Shown: in pieces, positions 21,079 through 28,986 of the stretch | Layout of the letters: each line of letters begins with the position of its first letter | How positions within the stretch are numbered: position 1 is the first letter of the stretch | Source: Paracraurococcus lichenis | Lineage (GTDB): Bacteria > Pseudomonadota > Alphaproteobacteria > Acetobacterales > Acetobacteraceae | DNA length: 64,000 nt | NCBI RefSeq assembly: GCF_030657435.1 | Contig: NZ_JAUTWS010000020.1 | Coordinates: 51,295-115,294 of the forward strand | Reading direction: 5' to 3' | Program-made: the position numbers and the translations under genes | The notes under the pieces: generated by a model | What the model was told of the DNA's origin: nothing | Database searches by the model: none | What the model saw: only the letters and a program-made list of their open reading frames with translations

Positions 21079-21336
21079 ATGACCAAGGTCGAGATCTACA
21101 CCACGCCCTTCTGCCCCTATTGCGACCGCGCCAAGGCGCTGCTCGCCCGGAAGGGGATCGCCTTCGAGGAGCTGGACGCGCCGCACGGCTCCCAGGCCCG
21201 CAAGGATGCCATCGCCCGCTCCGGCGGGCGGACCACCGTGCCGCAGATCTTCATCGACGGGCAGGCGATCGGCGGCTCGGACGACCTGATGGCGTTGGAG
21301 CGCGCCGGCAAGCTCGACGCGCTCCTCGCTGCCTAA
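21079..21336 (+). CDS. grxC: Glutaredoxin 3
   Basis: An 85-residue dithiol glutaredoxin with active site CPYC at about residues 12-15, the cis-proline loop TTVPQIFIDG and the GGSDDLMALE glutathione-binding end. It reduces disulfides with glutathione, for example in ribonucleotide reductase. Length is standard. Confidence 0.96.
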   Translation: MTKVEIYTTPFCPYCDRAKALLARKGIAFEELDAPHGSQARKDAIARSGGRTTVPQIFIDGQAIGGSDDLMALERAGKLDALLAA

Positions 21337-21447
21337 GACCCTTCTCGTCCTTTCGTCCAGGAAAGGGCTTGGCACTCGCAATCGAGGAGTGCCACGCTAT
21401 AGGGGACGAGTGGGCGCGGCACGGCCGCGCGCCCGGGGAAAGCAGGG

Positions 21448-21930
21448 ATGATCCACTACGATCTGCGCTGCGGCGCAGGACATGAATTCGACGGCTGGTT
21501 CAAGGACAGCGCGGCCTACGAGAAGCAGGCCAAGGCCGGCTTCGTGGAATGCCCGGTCTGCGGCGGGACCGAGGTCTCGAAGCGGCTGATGGCGCCGGCC
21601 ATCCCGAAGAAGGGCCGCAGCCGGGTGAAGGAGGCGCCGCCGCCGGCGCCGCCCGCACCCGCTCCCGTGCCGCCGCCGGGTGCGACCCAGGCCGCGGCCG
21701 GGCCGGTGCCGGCCCAGGTCATCGCGCTGCTGCAGCGCATGCGCTCCGAGATCGAGAAGAACTGCGACTATGTCGGCCGCGACTTCGCCGAGGAGGCGCG
21801 GAAGATGCACCGCGGCGAGAGCGACAAGCGCGGCATCTATGGCGAGGCCTCGGATTCGGACGCCGCCGCGCTGCAGGAGGAGGGGATCGAGGTCGCGCGC
21901 CTCCCCTGGGTGCCGCGCGCCGACGGGTGA
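21448..21930 (+). CDS. DUF1178 family protein
   Basis: A 160-residue protein with the DUF1178 pattern: N-terminal MIHYDLRCGAGHEFDGWFKDS, a zinc-ribbon-like pair (one Cys in DLRCGAGH and CPVCGG), a proline-rich linker at about 65-90, and the conserved C-terminal block KNCDYVGRDFAEEARKMHRGES ending near GIYGEAS. Function unknown. It follows grxC as commonly found in alphaproteobacteria. The stop codon overlaps the GTG start of the next gene. Confidence 0.92.
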   Translation: MIHYDLRCGAGHEFDGWFKDSAAYEKQAKAGFVECPVCGGTEVSKRLMAPAIPKKGRSRVKEAPPPAPPAPAPVPPPGATQAAAGPVPAQVIALLQRMRSEIEKNCDYVGRDFAEEARKMHRGESDKRGIYGEASDSDAAALQEEGIEVARLPWVPRADG

Positions 21931-22334
21931 GGGCGGCGCTCCTGCTGCTGACGCTGGCCGCGGGGCCCGCGGCAGCGCAGACCCTGCGGGACTACGACCC
22001 CGCGGGCCGGGCGCTCGGCCGGGAGGAGACCCGGGACGGCACCACCCGCTTCTATGACAGCGCCGGCCGCGCGACCGGCCGGGCGGAGACGCGGGACGGG
22101 ACGACGCGCTTCTACGACAGCGCCGGGCGGGCCCTGGGCCGGGCCGAGACCCGGGACGGCACGACGCGCCTCTATGACAACGCGGGCCGCGCCACCGGCC
22201 GGGCGGAGACGCGGGACGGGACCACGCGCTTCTACGACAGCGCCGGCCGCGCGACGGGGCGGGCCGAGACCAGCGGCGACGTGACCCGCTTCTATGACCG
22301 GGCCGGCCGCCGCACCGGCGAGGCGCGGCGCTGA
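21927..22334 (+). CDS. Exported protein of five 20-residue tandem repeats
   Basis: A 135-residue protein starting at a GTG that overlaps the previous stop codon (GTGA). A short signal peptide (RAALLLLTLAAGPAAAQ) is followed by five units of 20 residues with the consensus GRATGRAETRDGTTRFYDSA from residue 27 to 126, and a short tail. The units resemble the YD/RHS-like pattern (FYDxAGR) and should form a regular beta structure. No function assigned. The near identity of the units in DNA points to recent repeat expansion. Confidence 0.72.
   Translation: MRAALLLLTLAAGPAAAQTLRDYDPAGRALGREETRDGTTRFYDSAGRATGRAETRDGTTRFYDSAGRALGRAETRDGTTRLYDNAGRATGRAETRDGTTRFYDSAGRATGRAETSGDVTRFYDRAGRRTGEARR
22005..22304 (+). 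repeat. Five tandem 60-bp coding repeats
   Basis: Five in-frame units of 60 bp, each coding for 20 residues, followed by a partial unit. They differ mainly in third positions and in a few residues (ALG/ATG, FYDS/LYDN). The last full unit is the most divergent (SGDV in place of RDGT). Confidence 0.85.
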
Positions 22335-22344
22335 CGCGCGCCCC

Positions 22345-23100
22345 TCAGGCCGCCGCCATGACGAGGTAGTTGATCCCGACATCGCGGCTGGTCCCCCAGC
22401 GCCCGGTCAGCGGGTCCATCGTCAGCCCGGCGATGTCGGTGACGCGCAGCCCCGCCCGCCGCAGCTCCGCCCCCAGTTCCGCCGGGCGGACGAACATCCG
22501 CCAGTCATGCGTGCCGACCGGCAGCAGCCGCAACAGGTATTCCGCGCCGAGCTTGGCGAAGGCGAAGCTGCGCGCCGTCCGGTTCAGGGTGGAGACGAAG
22601 ACCGGCCCGTCCGGCCGGACCAGGCCAGCGAGGCAGCGGCAGAAGGCCTCCCGGTCCGCCACGTGCTCGATGACCTCGAGGGCGATGACGGCGTCGAAGC
22701 CCGCCTCGCCGGCGGCCAGCAGCTCCTCCGGCCGCCCCTCGCGGTAGTCGATCGGTAGCCCTCCGGCCGCGGCATGCGCCCGCGCCGCCGAGAGCGCCGC
22801 CCCGGCCGCATCCAGCCCGGTCACCGCCGCCCCCGCCCGGGCCAGCGCCTCGCTGGCCAGGCCCGCGCCGCAGCCGACATCGAGCACCCGGAGCCCTTCC
22901 AGCGGCCGCGCCGCCGCCGGGTCCCGCCCTTGCGCCCGCCCCTGGGCCCGGGCGATGCGCGGGACGATCCAGCCCATCCGCGCCGGGTTCATGGCGTGCA
23001 GCGGCCGCATCGGGCCCTTCGGGTCCCACCAATCGGCGGCCAGCCGGTCGAATTTGGCGATCTCCGCGCCGAGTGCCGTGCCCTGTCCGGCCGCCGCCAT
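22345..23100 (-). CDS. ubiG: Ubiquinone biosynthesis O-methyltransferase
   Basis: A 251-residue UbiG, which carries out both O-methylations of ubiquinone synthesis. The N-terminal EIAKFDRLAADWWDPKGPMRPLHAMNPARM is diagnostic, followed by the SAM motif VLDVGCGAGLASEALARAGA and EVIEHVADREAF. The C-terminal half contains FVSTLNRTARSFAFAKLGAEYLLRLLPVGTHDW. Start at 23100 (ATG); upstream in-frame residues run through palindromic intergenic DNA and are not coding. Divergent from lysC, as commonly seen in alphaproteobacteria. Confidence 0.96.
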   Translation of the reverse strand: MAAAGQGTALGAEIAKFDRLAADWWDPKGPMRPLHAMNPARMGWIVPRIARAQGRAQGRDPAAARPLEGLRVLDVGCGAGLASEALARAGAAVTGLDAAGAALSAARAHAAAGGLPIDYREGRPEELLAAGEAGFDAVIALEVIEHVADREAFCRCLAGLVRPDGPVFVSTLNRTARSFAFAKLGAEYLLRLLPVGTHDWRMFVRPAELGAELRRAGLRVTDIAGLTMDPLTGRWGTSRDVGINYLVMAAA

Positions 23101-23182
23101 GCCTGCCTTCCCTTTCCTGCCGGCCAGCATGGATGCTGACCGGTATGGCCTTACGGCCGGCGCGCAACCGCCACATCGGGCT

Positions 23183-23207
23183 CCCATCGCAGCCAAGCTG
23201 CGATGGG
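23183..23207. repeat. Inverted repeat, 11-bp arms, ubiG-lysC spacer
   Basis: CCCATCGCAGC / GCTGCGATGGG with a 3-base loop, perfect. It is the first of two strong hairpins between the divergent ubiG and lysC genes. Confidence 0.8.
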
Positions 23208-23226
23208 GACCCGGCAACCCTGCGCG

Positions 23227-23270
23227 CGATAGCGGCCCGCAGACGTCTGGACGTCTGCGGGCCGCTATCG
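23227..23270. repeat. Long perfect palindrome, 21-bp arms, ubiG-lysC spacer
   Basis: Two perfect 21-bp arms (left arm 23227-23247, right arm 23250-23270, core CCCGCAGACGTC / GACGTCTGCGGG) are separated by only TG. There is no flanking T-run, and both neighbouring genes read away from it, so it is not a terminator for either. It could be a repetitive palindromic element or a binding site. Confidence 0.85.
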
Positions 23271-23387
23271 AATCCCTCGCGAATGTTGCAGCGCGGGGGC
23301 CGGGTGGGTATCTGTGCCGGCCTTCGCGCGGGCGCAACCGCGTGATCCGCCTGCGTATGATCCACCACTCCCCGAGAAGCGCCCCGT

Positions 23388-24614
23388 ATGGCCCGCATCG
23401 TGATGAAGTTCGGCGGCACCTCCGTCGCCGATCTCGACCGTATCCGCAACGTGGCGAACCGTGTGAAGCGGGAGGTCGATGCGGGCAACGAGGTCGCCGT
23501 CGTCGTCTCCGCCATGTCCGGCGTCACCAACCAGCTCGTCAGATGGTGCCAGGAGCTCTCGCCCCTGCACGATGCGCGGGAATACGACACCGTGGTCGCG
23601 ACCGGCGAGCAGGTGACGATTGGGCTGCTCGCCATCGCGCTGCAGACCATCGGCGTCGATGCCCGGTCCTGGCAGGGCTGGCAGGTGCCGATCGTCACCG
23701 ACGGCGCGCATGGCAAGGCCCGGGTCGAGCGGATCGAGGGCGCGACCCTGATCGAGCGCATGCGGCAGGGCCAGGTGCCGGTCGTCGCCGGCTTCCAGGG
23801 CGTCGAGCCGGTCCGCAACCGCGTCACCACGCTCGGCCGCGGCGGCTCCGACCTCTCGGCGGTGGCGCTGGCGGCGGCGGTGAAGGCCGACCGCTGCGAC
23901 ATCTACACCGATGTGGACGGCATCTATACCACCGACCCGCGCATCGTGCCGCGGGCCCGCAAGCTCGAGAAGATCTCCTACGAGGAGATGCTGGAACTCG
24001 CCTCGGTGGGTGCCAAGGTGCTGCAGACCCGCTCGGTCGAGCTCGCCATGAAGCAGCGGGTGCGGGTGCAGGTGCTCTCCAGCTTCGAGGACAAGCCAGG
24101 TTCCCTGGTGGTTGATGAGGACGAGATCGTGGAACAGCCCATCGTCAGCGGCATTGCCTATTCGCGGGACGACGCCAAGGTGACGCTGCGCCGCGTCCCG
24201 GACCGGCCCGGCATCGCCGCCGGCGTCTTCGGCGCGCTGGCCGCAGCCAATTGCAACGTGGACATGATCGTCCAGAACATCGGCGCCGACGGCACCACGG
24301 ACATGACCTTCACGGTGGGGAAGGCGGACCTGGCCCGCGCGCAGGACGTGCTGGAGAAGGCCCGCGGCGAGCTCGGCTTCGAGGCGCTGGTGGCCGATCC
24401 CGACGTCGCCAAGATCAGCGTGGTCGGCGTCGGCATGCGCAGCCATGCGGGTGTGGCGAACACCATGTTCCGGGCGTTGTCGGAGAAGGGCATCAACATC
24501 CAGGTCATCTCGACCAGCGAGATCAAGGTGAGCGTCCTGATCGGCGCCGAGTATACCGAGCTCGCGGTGCGCGCCCTGCACACCGCCTATGGCCTCGACG
24601 GGCCGGCGGCCTGA
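23388..24614 (+). CDS. lysC: Aspartate kinase
   Basis: A 408-residue monofunctional aspartate kinase, the first step of lysine, threonine and methionine synthesis. The catalytic domain opens with KFGGTSVAD (residues 6-14) and includes TTLGRGGSDLSAVALAAA and DVDGIYTTDPRIVP. Two ACT domains follow (about 265-335 and 345-405), including SEKGINIQVISTSEIKVSVL, the site of feedback regulation by lysine and threonine. The ATG at 23388 begins MARIVMKFGG. Confidence 0.97.
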   Translation: MARIVMKFGGTSVADLDRIRNVANRVKREVDAGNEVAVVVSAMSGVTNQLVRWCQELSPLHDAREYDTVVATGEQVTIGLLAIALQTIGVDARSWQGWQVPIVTDGAHGKARVERIEGATLIERMRQGQVPVVAGFQGVEPVRNRVTTLGRGGSDLSAVALAAAVKADRCDIYTDVDGIYTTDPRIVPRARKLEKISYEEMLELASVGAKVLQTRSVELAMKQRVRVQVLSSFEDKPGSLVVDEDEIVEQPIVSGIAYSRDDAKVTLRRVPDRPGIAAGVFGALAAANCNVDMIVQNIGADGTTDMTFTVGKADLARAQDVLEKARGELGFEALVADPDVAKISVVGVGMRSHAGVANTMFRALSEKGINIQVISTSEIKVSVLIGAEYTELAVRALHTAYGLDGPAA

Positions 24615-24619
24615 CCGCG

Positions 24620-25669
24620 ATGGACGCGCTCGCCCCCCGCGCCCCCGCCGCGCTGGCGCTCGACCGGCTGATGGCGCGCGGCGCCGCCTTCTTCGGCTCC
24701 CGCTATGCCATCATGGGCGGGGCGATGAGCTGGGTGAGCGAGCGCAACCTGGTCGCGGCCCTCTCCAATGCCGGCGCCTTCGGCGTCATCGCCTGCGGCG
24801 CCATGGAGCCGCCGCGGCTGGCCGAGGAGATCGTCGCCACCCAGGCGCTGACCGACCGGCCCTTCGGCGTGAACCTCATCACCATGCATCCGCGGCTCGA
24901 TCAGCTCGTCGATGCCTGCCTCGCGGCCCGGGTCGGGCATATCGTCTTCGCCGGCGGCATTCCGCCCACCGCCGCCATCAGGAAGGCCAAGGAGGGCGGC
25001 GCCAAGGTGGTCTGCTTCGCCCCGGCGCTGGCGCTGGCGAAGAAGCTGGTCCGCTCCGGCGCCGATGCCCTGGTGATCGAGGGCTCCGAGGCCGGCGGCC
25101 ATATCGGCCCCGTCTCGCTCAACGTGCTGGCACAGGAGATCCTGCCCGTCATGGCGAAGGAGGTCCCGGTCTTCGTCGCCGGCGGCATCGGCCGCGGCGA
25201 GGCGATCCTCTCCTATCTCGAGATGGGAGCGGCCGGCGCCCAGCTCGGCACCCGCTTCGTCTGCGCCGAGGAGAGCATCGCGCATCCGAAGTTCAAGCAG
25301 GCCTTTCTCCGCGGCGCGGCGCGCGATGCCATGCCGACGCTGCAGCTCGACGAGCGCTTCCCGGTCATCCCGGTCCGCGCCCTGCAGAACGAGGGCACCA
25401 AGCGCTTCATGGAGCACCAGGCCAAGGTCCTGGCGCGCTTCCAGGCCGGCGAGGTCGGCAAGGAGGAGGCGCAGCTCGAGATCGAGCATTTCTGGGCCGG
25501 CGCGCTGCGCCGCGCCGTCATCGACGGCGATGTCGAGCAGGGCAGCCTGATGGCCGGCCAGAGCGTCGGCATGGTGACCGCGGTGCAGCCCGCGGCGGCG
25601 ATCATCGCCGAGCTGATCGGCCAGGCGGAGGCGGCGCTGGCGGCCCGGCGGCCGGACGCCGCCGGATGA
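24620..25669 (+). CDS. Nitronate monooxygenase family flavoprotein
   Basis: A 349-residue TIM-barrel flavoprotein of the 2-nitropropane dioxygenase/nitronate monooxygenase family. Visible are RYAIMGGAMSWVSERNLVAALSNAG at the N terminus, FAGGIPPTAAIRKAKEGGAKVVCF, the FMN-phosphate region EGSEAGGHIGP, FVAGGIGRGEAI, and GAQLGTRFVCAEES. It oxidises nitronates or acts as an enoyl reductase; substrate unknown. It starts 5 bases after lysC, so it is co-transcribed with it. Confidence 0.88.
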   Translation: MDALAPRAPAALALDRLMARGAAFFGSRYAIMGGAMSWVSERNLVAALSNAGAFGVIACGAMEPPRLAEEIVATQALTDRPFGVNLITMHPRLDQLVDACLAARVGHIVFAGGIPPTAAIRKAKEGGAKVVCFAPALALAKKLVRSGADALVIEGSEAGGHIGPVSLNVLAQEILPVMAKEVPVFVAGGIGRGEAILSYLEMGAAGAQLGTRFVCAEESIAHPKFKQAFLRGAARDAMPTLQLDERFPVIPVRALQNEGTKRFMEHQAKVLARFQAGEVGKEEAQLEIEHFWAGALRRAVIDGDVEQGSLMAGQSVGMVTAVQPAAAIIAELIGQAEAALAARRPDAAG

Positions 25670-25781
25670 GGCCGGCGGCATTGCGGCTCGGGGTCCGGGG
25701 CGTGACAGTTCGTCGCGGCTTCGTGAATTCGATTTGCCGCAATGCCGCGAGGACGTTACACCTTCGGGCGTGCCTGACGAC

Positions 25782-26762
25782 ATGAAGCGCCTGTCCCCTT
25801 CCGAGACCGCCGGTGGCGAGCCGGTGCGGCTCGGCGCGGAATTGCGGGATGCGCGCCTGGCCCTTGGGCTCTCGATCGAGGACCTGGCGCAGTCGCTGCG
25901 CATCCGGCGGGTCTACCTGGCGGCGCTGGAGGATGGGCGGGCGCGCGACCTGCCCGCCCCGGCCTATGCCGTGGGCTTCGTCCGGAGCTATGCGCGCGCC
26001 CTCGGCCTCGACGAGAACGAGGTGGTGCGCCGCTTCCGCGAGGCGAGCGGCCAGATCACGGCGCGCAAGACCGACCTCATCTTCCCCGAGCCGGTGCCGG
26101 ATCGCGGGGTGCCCGCCGGCGCGGTGATCCTGGTCGGCGCGGTGCTGGCGATCGGCGCCTATGTCGGCTGGTACCAGTGGTCGGCCAGCGGCCCCCGCAC
26201 GGTGGATGCCGTCCCGCCGCCGCCGCCCGCCATCGAGCAGGCGCTGCGCGAGGGCAGCCCACCCGAGGCCCCGCCCGAACCGCCGCCCCCCGCCTTCGCC
26301 CCGCCGCCGCCGAGCCCGACCTCCGCCAGTGCCGCCCAGCCCGTGCCGGCGCGGCCGCAGGGCGCGGGGCCCGCGGTGGCGCCGGCCCTGGTCCTCGCGC
26401 CGCCGGCCGTGGCCCCGCCCGCCTCCCCGCCGGCGCCGAACCCGGCCGAGGGTCGCGTGCTGCTGCGCGCCAGGGCCGAGGCCTGGATTCAGGTGCGCGA
26501 GCGCAGCGGGCCGGTCCTGGTCAACCGCGTCCTCCGCCCCGGCGAGGCCTGGCAGGTGCCGGCGAAGGAGGGCCTCCTGCTCTCGACCGGCAATGCCGGC
26601 GGGCTGGAGGTGCTGGTGGATGGCCAGCCGACGTCCGGCCTCGGCCCCGGCCAGTCCGTGCGGCGCGACCTGGTGATCGATGCCGAGAGGCTGAAGGCCG
26701 GCCAGCCCATTCTGCCGGCGGCCGCCCCCGCGCCGCCGCCCCGGCCGGCCCCGCCGCAATAG
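25782..26762 (+). CDS. rodZ: RodZ-like cell-shape protein
   Basis: A 326-residue protein with the RodZ layout. An N-terminal helix-turn-helix domain of the XRE type ([20 protein letters not shown] to [10 protein letters not shown]) is followed by one membrane segment ([21 protein letters not shown], around 110-130), a proline-rich periplasmic linker, and a C-terminal DUF4115 domain ([20 protein letters not shown] to [12 protein letters not shown]). RodZ anchors MreB to the elongation machinery. The ATG at 25782 is chosen over an in-frame codon 16 residues upstream. Next to ispG, the usual arrangement. Confidence 0.9.
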   Translation: MKRLSPSETAGGEPVRLGAELRDARLALGLSIEDLAQSLRIRRVYLAALEDGRARDLPAPAYAVGFVRSYARALGLDENEVVRRFREASGQITARKTDLIFPEPVPDRGVPAGAVILVGAVLAIGAYVGWYQWSASGPRTVDAVPPPPPAIEQALREGSPPEAPPEPPPPAFAPPPPSPTSASAAQPVPARPQGAGPAVAPALVLAPPAVAPPASPPAPNPAEGRVLLRARAEAWIQVRERSGPVLVNRVLRPGEAWQVPAKEGLLLSTGNAGGLEVLVDGQPTSGLGPGQSVRRDLVIDAERLKAGQPILPAAAPAPPPRPAPPQ

Positions 26763-26910
26763 GGCGGGGCGGGCCGGAGGCGCCCGGGGTGTTGCCCGCC
26801 GGTCCTTGGGGCTTTCCGCCGGCGCTGCCATATTGCCCCTCGAGCCGCGTGGCCGGCCCGGCCGCGCCACGCCCCATCCGCCCCCGCCCGAGCCTGGGAC
26901 CCTGCACCGC

Positions 26911-28053
26911 ATGAGCTATCGCCCCTACCAGCAGATCACCCGGAGAAAGTCCCGACAGATCCGGGTGGGGAAGGTGCTCGTCGGTGGCGACGCGCCGATC
27001 ACCGTCCAGACCATGACCAATACGCCGACCGAGGACGCGCAGGCGACGATCGCCCAGATCCGCCGCGCCGAACTCGCCGGCGCCGACATCGTGCGGGTGT
27101 CCGTCCCGACGCCGGAGAGCACCGCCGCGCTGCACGAGATCGTGCGCGAGGTGAATGTCCCGATCGTGGCCGACATCCATTTCCACTACCGCCGCGCCAT
27201 CGAGGCGGCGCAGGCGGGTGCGGCCTGCCTGCGCATCAATCCGGGCAATATCGGCTCCAAGGAGCGGGTGAAGGAGGTCGTGAAGGCCGCCCGCGACCAT
27301 GGCTGCTCCATCCGCATCGGCGTGAATGCCGGCAGCCTGGAGAAGCACCTGCTGGAGAAGTACGGCGAGCCGAACCCGGAGGCGCTGGTCGAGAGCGCGC
27401 TCTGGCACGCCGCCCACCTGCAGGACGAGGATTTCCACGAGTTCAAGATCAGCGTGAAGGCGTCCGACGTCTTCCTCGCCGTCGCCGCCTATCAGCAGCT
27501 TGCCGAGGCCTGCGACCACCCGCTGCATATCGGCATCACCGAGGCGGGCGGGAAGCGCACCGGCACGGTCAAGAGCGCCATCGGCCTCGGCAACCTGCTC
27601 TGGTCCGGCATCGGCGACACGCTGCGCGTCTCGCTCTCCGCGGAGCCGGAGGAGGAGGTGCATGTCGGCTGGGAGATGCTGAAGTCGCTGGGGCTCCGGC
27701 ACCGCGGCGTGAAGATCATCTCCTGCCCCTCCTGCGCCCGGCAGGGCTTCGACGTGATCAGGACCGTCGCCACGCTGGAGGACCGCCTCGCGCATATCGA
27801 GACGCCGCTGACGCTCTCCATCATCGGCTGCGTGGTGAACGGCCCGGGCGAGGCGCTGATGACCGATATCGGCCTGACCGGCGGCGGCGCCGGCCGGCAC
27901 ATGGTCTATGCCGCGGGGAAGACCGACCACACCATCGACGAGGCGGCGATGGTCGACCACCTGGTCGAGTTGGTGGAGAAGAAGGCCGCCGCCATCGAGG
28001 CCGAGGAAGCCGCGAGGAAGGCCGCAGCGGCGACCGCCCAGGCCGCGGAATAG
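26911..28053 (+). CDS. ispG: 4-hydroxy-3-methylbut-2-enyl diphosphate synthase
   Basis: A 380-residue IspG (GcpE), the penultimate enzyme of the non-mevalonate isoprenoid pathway. It converts MEcPP to HMBPP with a [4Fe-4S] cluster. The cluster cysteines are in [11 protein letters not shown] and [10 protein letters not shown]. The TIM-barrel half contains [19 protein letters not shown] and [14 protein letters not shown]. The C-terminal tail is alanine-rich. Start at 26911 ([14 protein letters not shown]). Confidence 0.97.
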   Translation: MSYRPYQQITRRKSRQIRVGKVLVGGDAPITVQTMTNTPTEDAQATIAQIRRAELAGADIVRVSVPTPESTAALHEIVREVNVPIVADIHFHYRRAIEAAQAGAACLRINPGNIGSKERVKEVVKAARDHGCSIRIGVNAGSLEKHLLEKYGEPNPEALVESALWHAAHLQDEDFHEFKISVKASDVFLAVAAYQQLAEACDHPLHIGITEAGGKRTGTVKSAIGLGNLLWSGIGDTLRVSLSAEPEEEVHVGWEMLKSLGLRHRGVKIISCPSCARQGFDVIRTVATLEDRLAHIETPLTLSIIGCVVNGPGEALMTDIGLTGGGAGRHMVYAAGKTDHTIDEAAMVDHLVELVEKKAAAIEAEEAARKAAAATAQAAE

Positions 28054-28062
28054 GCCGGCGGC

Positions 28063-28230
28063 GTGAACGGCTTCGGCTTCTCGGCGTTGCTGGTCGGCAG
28101 GCTGGGCCGGCATCCCGTGCCGGGGCTGGACGAGGACTTGGCGCGCCGCGATGCGGCGCTGCTGCGGCTCGGCGTGCTGGCCGGGGTGAACCTGGTGCTG
28201 TTCCTCGGGCTGACGCTGCTGGCGCGCTGA
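28063..28230 (+). CDS. Possible small membrane protein downstream of ispG
   Basis: A GTG-initiated frame of 55 codons, 9 bases after the ispG stop. The product is MNGFGFSALLVGRLGRH..., a charged middle (GLDEDLARRDAALLRLG) and a C-terminal hydrophobic segment (VLAGVNLVLFLGLTLLAR). Host-like codon use and the close spacing to ispG support it, but there is no recognised family and no strong ribosome binding site. Could be spurious. Confidence 0.4.
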   Translation: MNGFGFSALLVGRLGRHPVPGLDEDLARRDAALLRLGVLAGVNLVLFLGLTLLAR

Positions 28231-28261
28231 TCCGGCTTGCCCTGGCTGGCCGGGCTCCTTA

Positions 28262-28291
28262 GGTAATACCTGTTCGTCCGGAGGTATTACC
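28262..28291. promoter_or_regulatory. Palindromic operator upstream of vapBC
   Basis: A perfect 10-bp inverted repeat, GGTAATACCT / AGGTATTACC, with a 10-base spacer, ends 3 bases before the antitoxin start codon. Each half-site is itself nearly palindromic. This is a fitting binding site for autorepression by the AbrB-type antitoxin. The right half overlaps the GGAGG ribosome binding site, so binding could also block translation. Confidence 0.65.
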
Positions 28292-28294
28292 GCC

Positions 28295-28552
28295 ATGGGC
28301 ATGCCCGTCACGGTGAAGGGCCAGGTCACCATCCCGAAGGCGATTCGCGATCGGCTGGGCCTCACGCCCGGCAGCCGTGTCGCGTTCGACATCGATCCCG
28401 ATGGCCAGGTTGTCCTCCGTAAGGCCGAAGAGCCTGCTGTCCCGGCCGACGACCCCCTCGACCGCCTGATCGGCTGCGGCACCGCCCTGAAGGGCATGAC
28501 TACCGACGAGATCATGCAGCTCCTGCGCGGGGACGACGATTCCGACCTGTGA
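28295..28552 (+). CDS. vapB: AbrB/SpoVT-type antitoxin (VapB-like)
   Basis: An 85-residue antitoxin. The swapped-hairpin DNA-binding domain is at the N terminus (VTVKGQVTIPKAIRDRLGL and GSRVAFDIDPDGQVVLRKA), and an acidic C-terminal tail (MTTDEIMQLLRGDDDSDL) presumably neutralises the toxin. The ATG at 28295 is used, with GGAGG 10 bases upstream. It overlaps the toxin gene by four bases. Confidence 0.9.
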   Translation: MGMPVTVKGQVTIPKAIRDRLGLTPGSRVAFDIDPDGQVVLRKAEEPAVPADDPLDRLIGCGTALKGMTTDEIMQLLRGDDDSDL

Positions 28553-28947
28553 CCTGCGTCGATTCCAATGTCCTCCTCGACGTCATCCAGGCCGATCCCG
28601 CCTGGGTGGGCTGGTCCAGGGGACAGGTCGCCTCGGCCAGGGCGCGCGGCCCGCTCCTCGTCAATGACGTCGTCTTCGCCGAGATCGCCGTGGGCTTCGA
28701 GGATGCGGCGGCGGTGCAGGCCTTCCTGGACGCCGCCCGCATCCAGGTGCAGCGCACCCCGCCGGAGGCGCTGTTCCTCGCCTCCCGAGACCATCTGGCC
28801 TATCGCCGCCAGGGCGGCACCCGCAGCGGCGTCCTGCCCGACTTCTTCATCGGCGCCCATGCCGCCGTGGCCGGCCTGCCGCTGATCACCCGCGACCCGC
28901 GCCGCTACCGCGCCTATTTCCCGACCCTCCGCCTCATCGCCCCCTGA
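28549..28947 (+). CDS. vapC: PIN-domain toxin (VapC-like)
   Basis: A 132-residue PIN-domain ribonuclease, translated from a GTG that overlaps the antitoxin stop (GTGA). The conserved acidic residues are present: Asp in CVDSNVLLDVI, Glu in FAEIAVGFED, Asp in GVLPDFFIGAHA, and the final TRDPRRYRAYFP. VapC toxins cut specific tRNAs or rRNA when free of antitoxin. The first residues MTCVDSNVLLD fix the start. Confidence 0.9.
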   Translation: MTCVDSNVLLDVIQADPAWVGWSRGQVASARARGPLLVNDVVFAEIAVGFEDAAAVQAFLDAARIQVQRTPPEALFLASRDHLAYRRQGGTRSGVLPDFFIGAHAAVAGLPLITRDPRRYRAYFPTLRLIAP

Positions 28948-28986
28948 ACCCTTGCCGCCCGCCCCGGACCGGGGCAAACCGCGACC

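Noticed and set aside
22005..22304. Regular repeats considered as a CRISPR array
   Set aside because: The units are contiguous, in frame and without spacers, and they code for a repeat protein.
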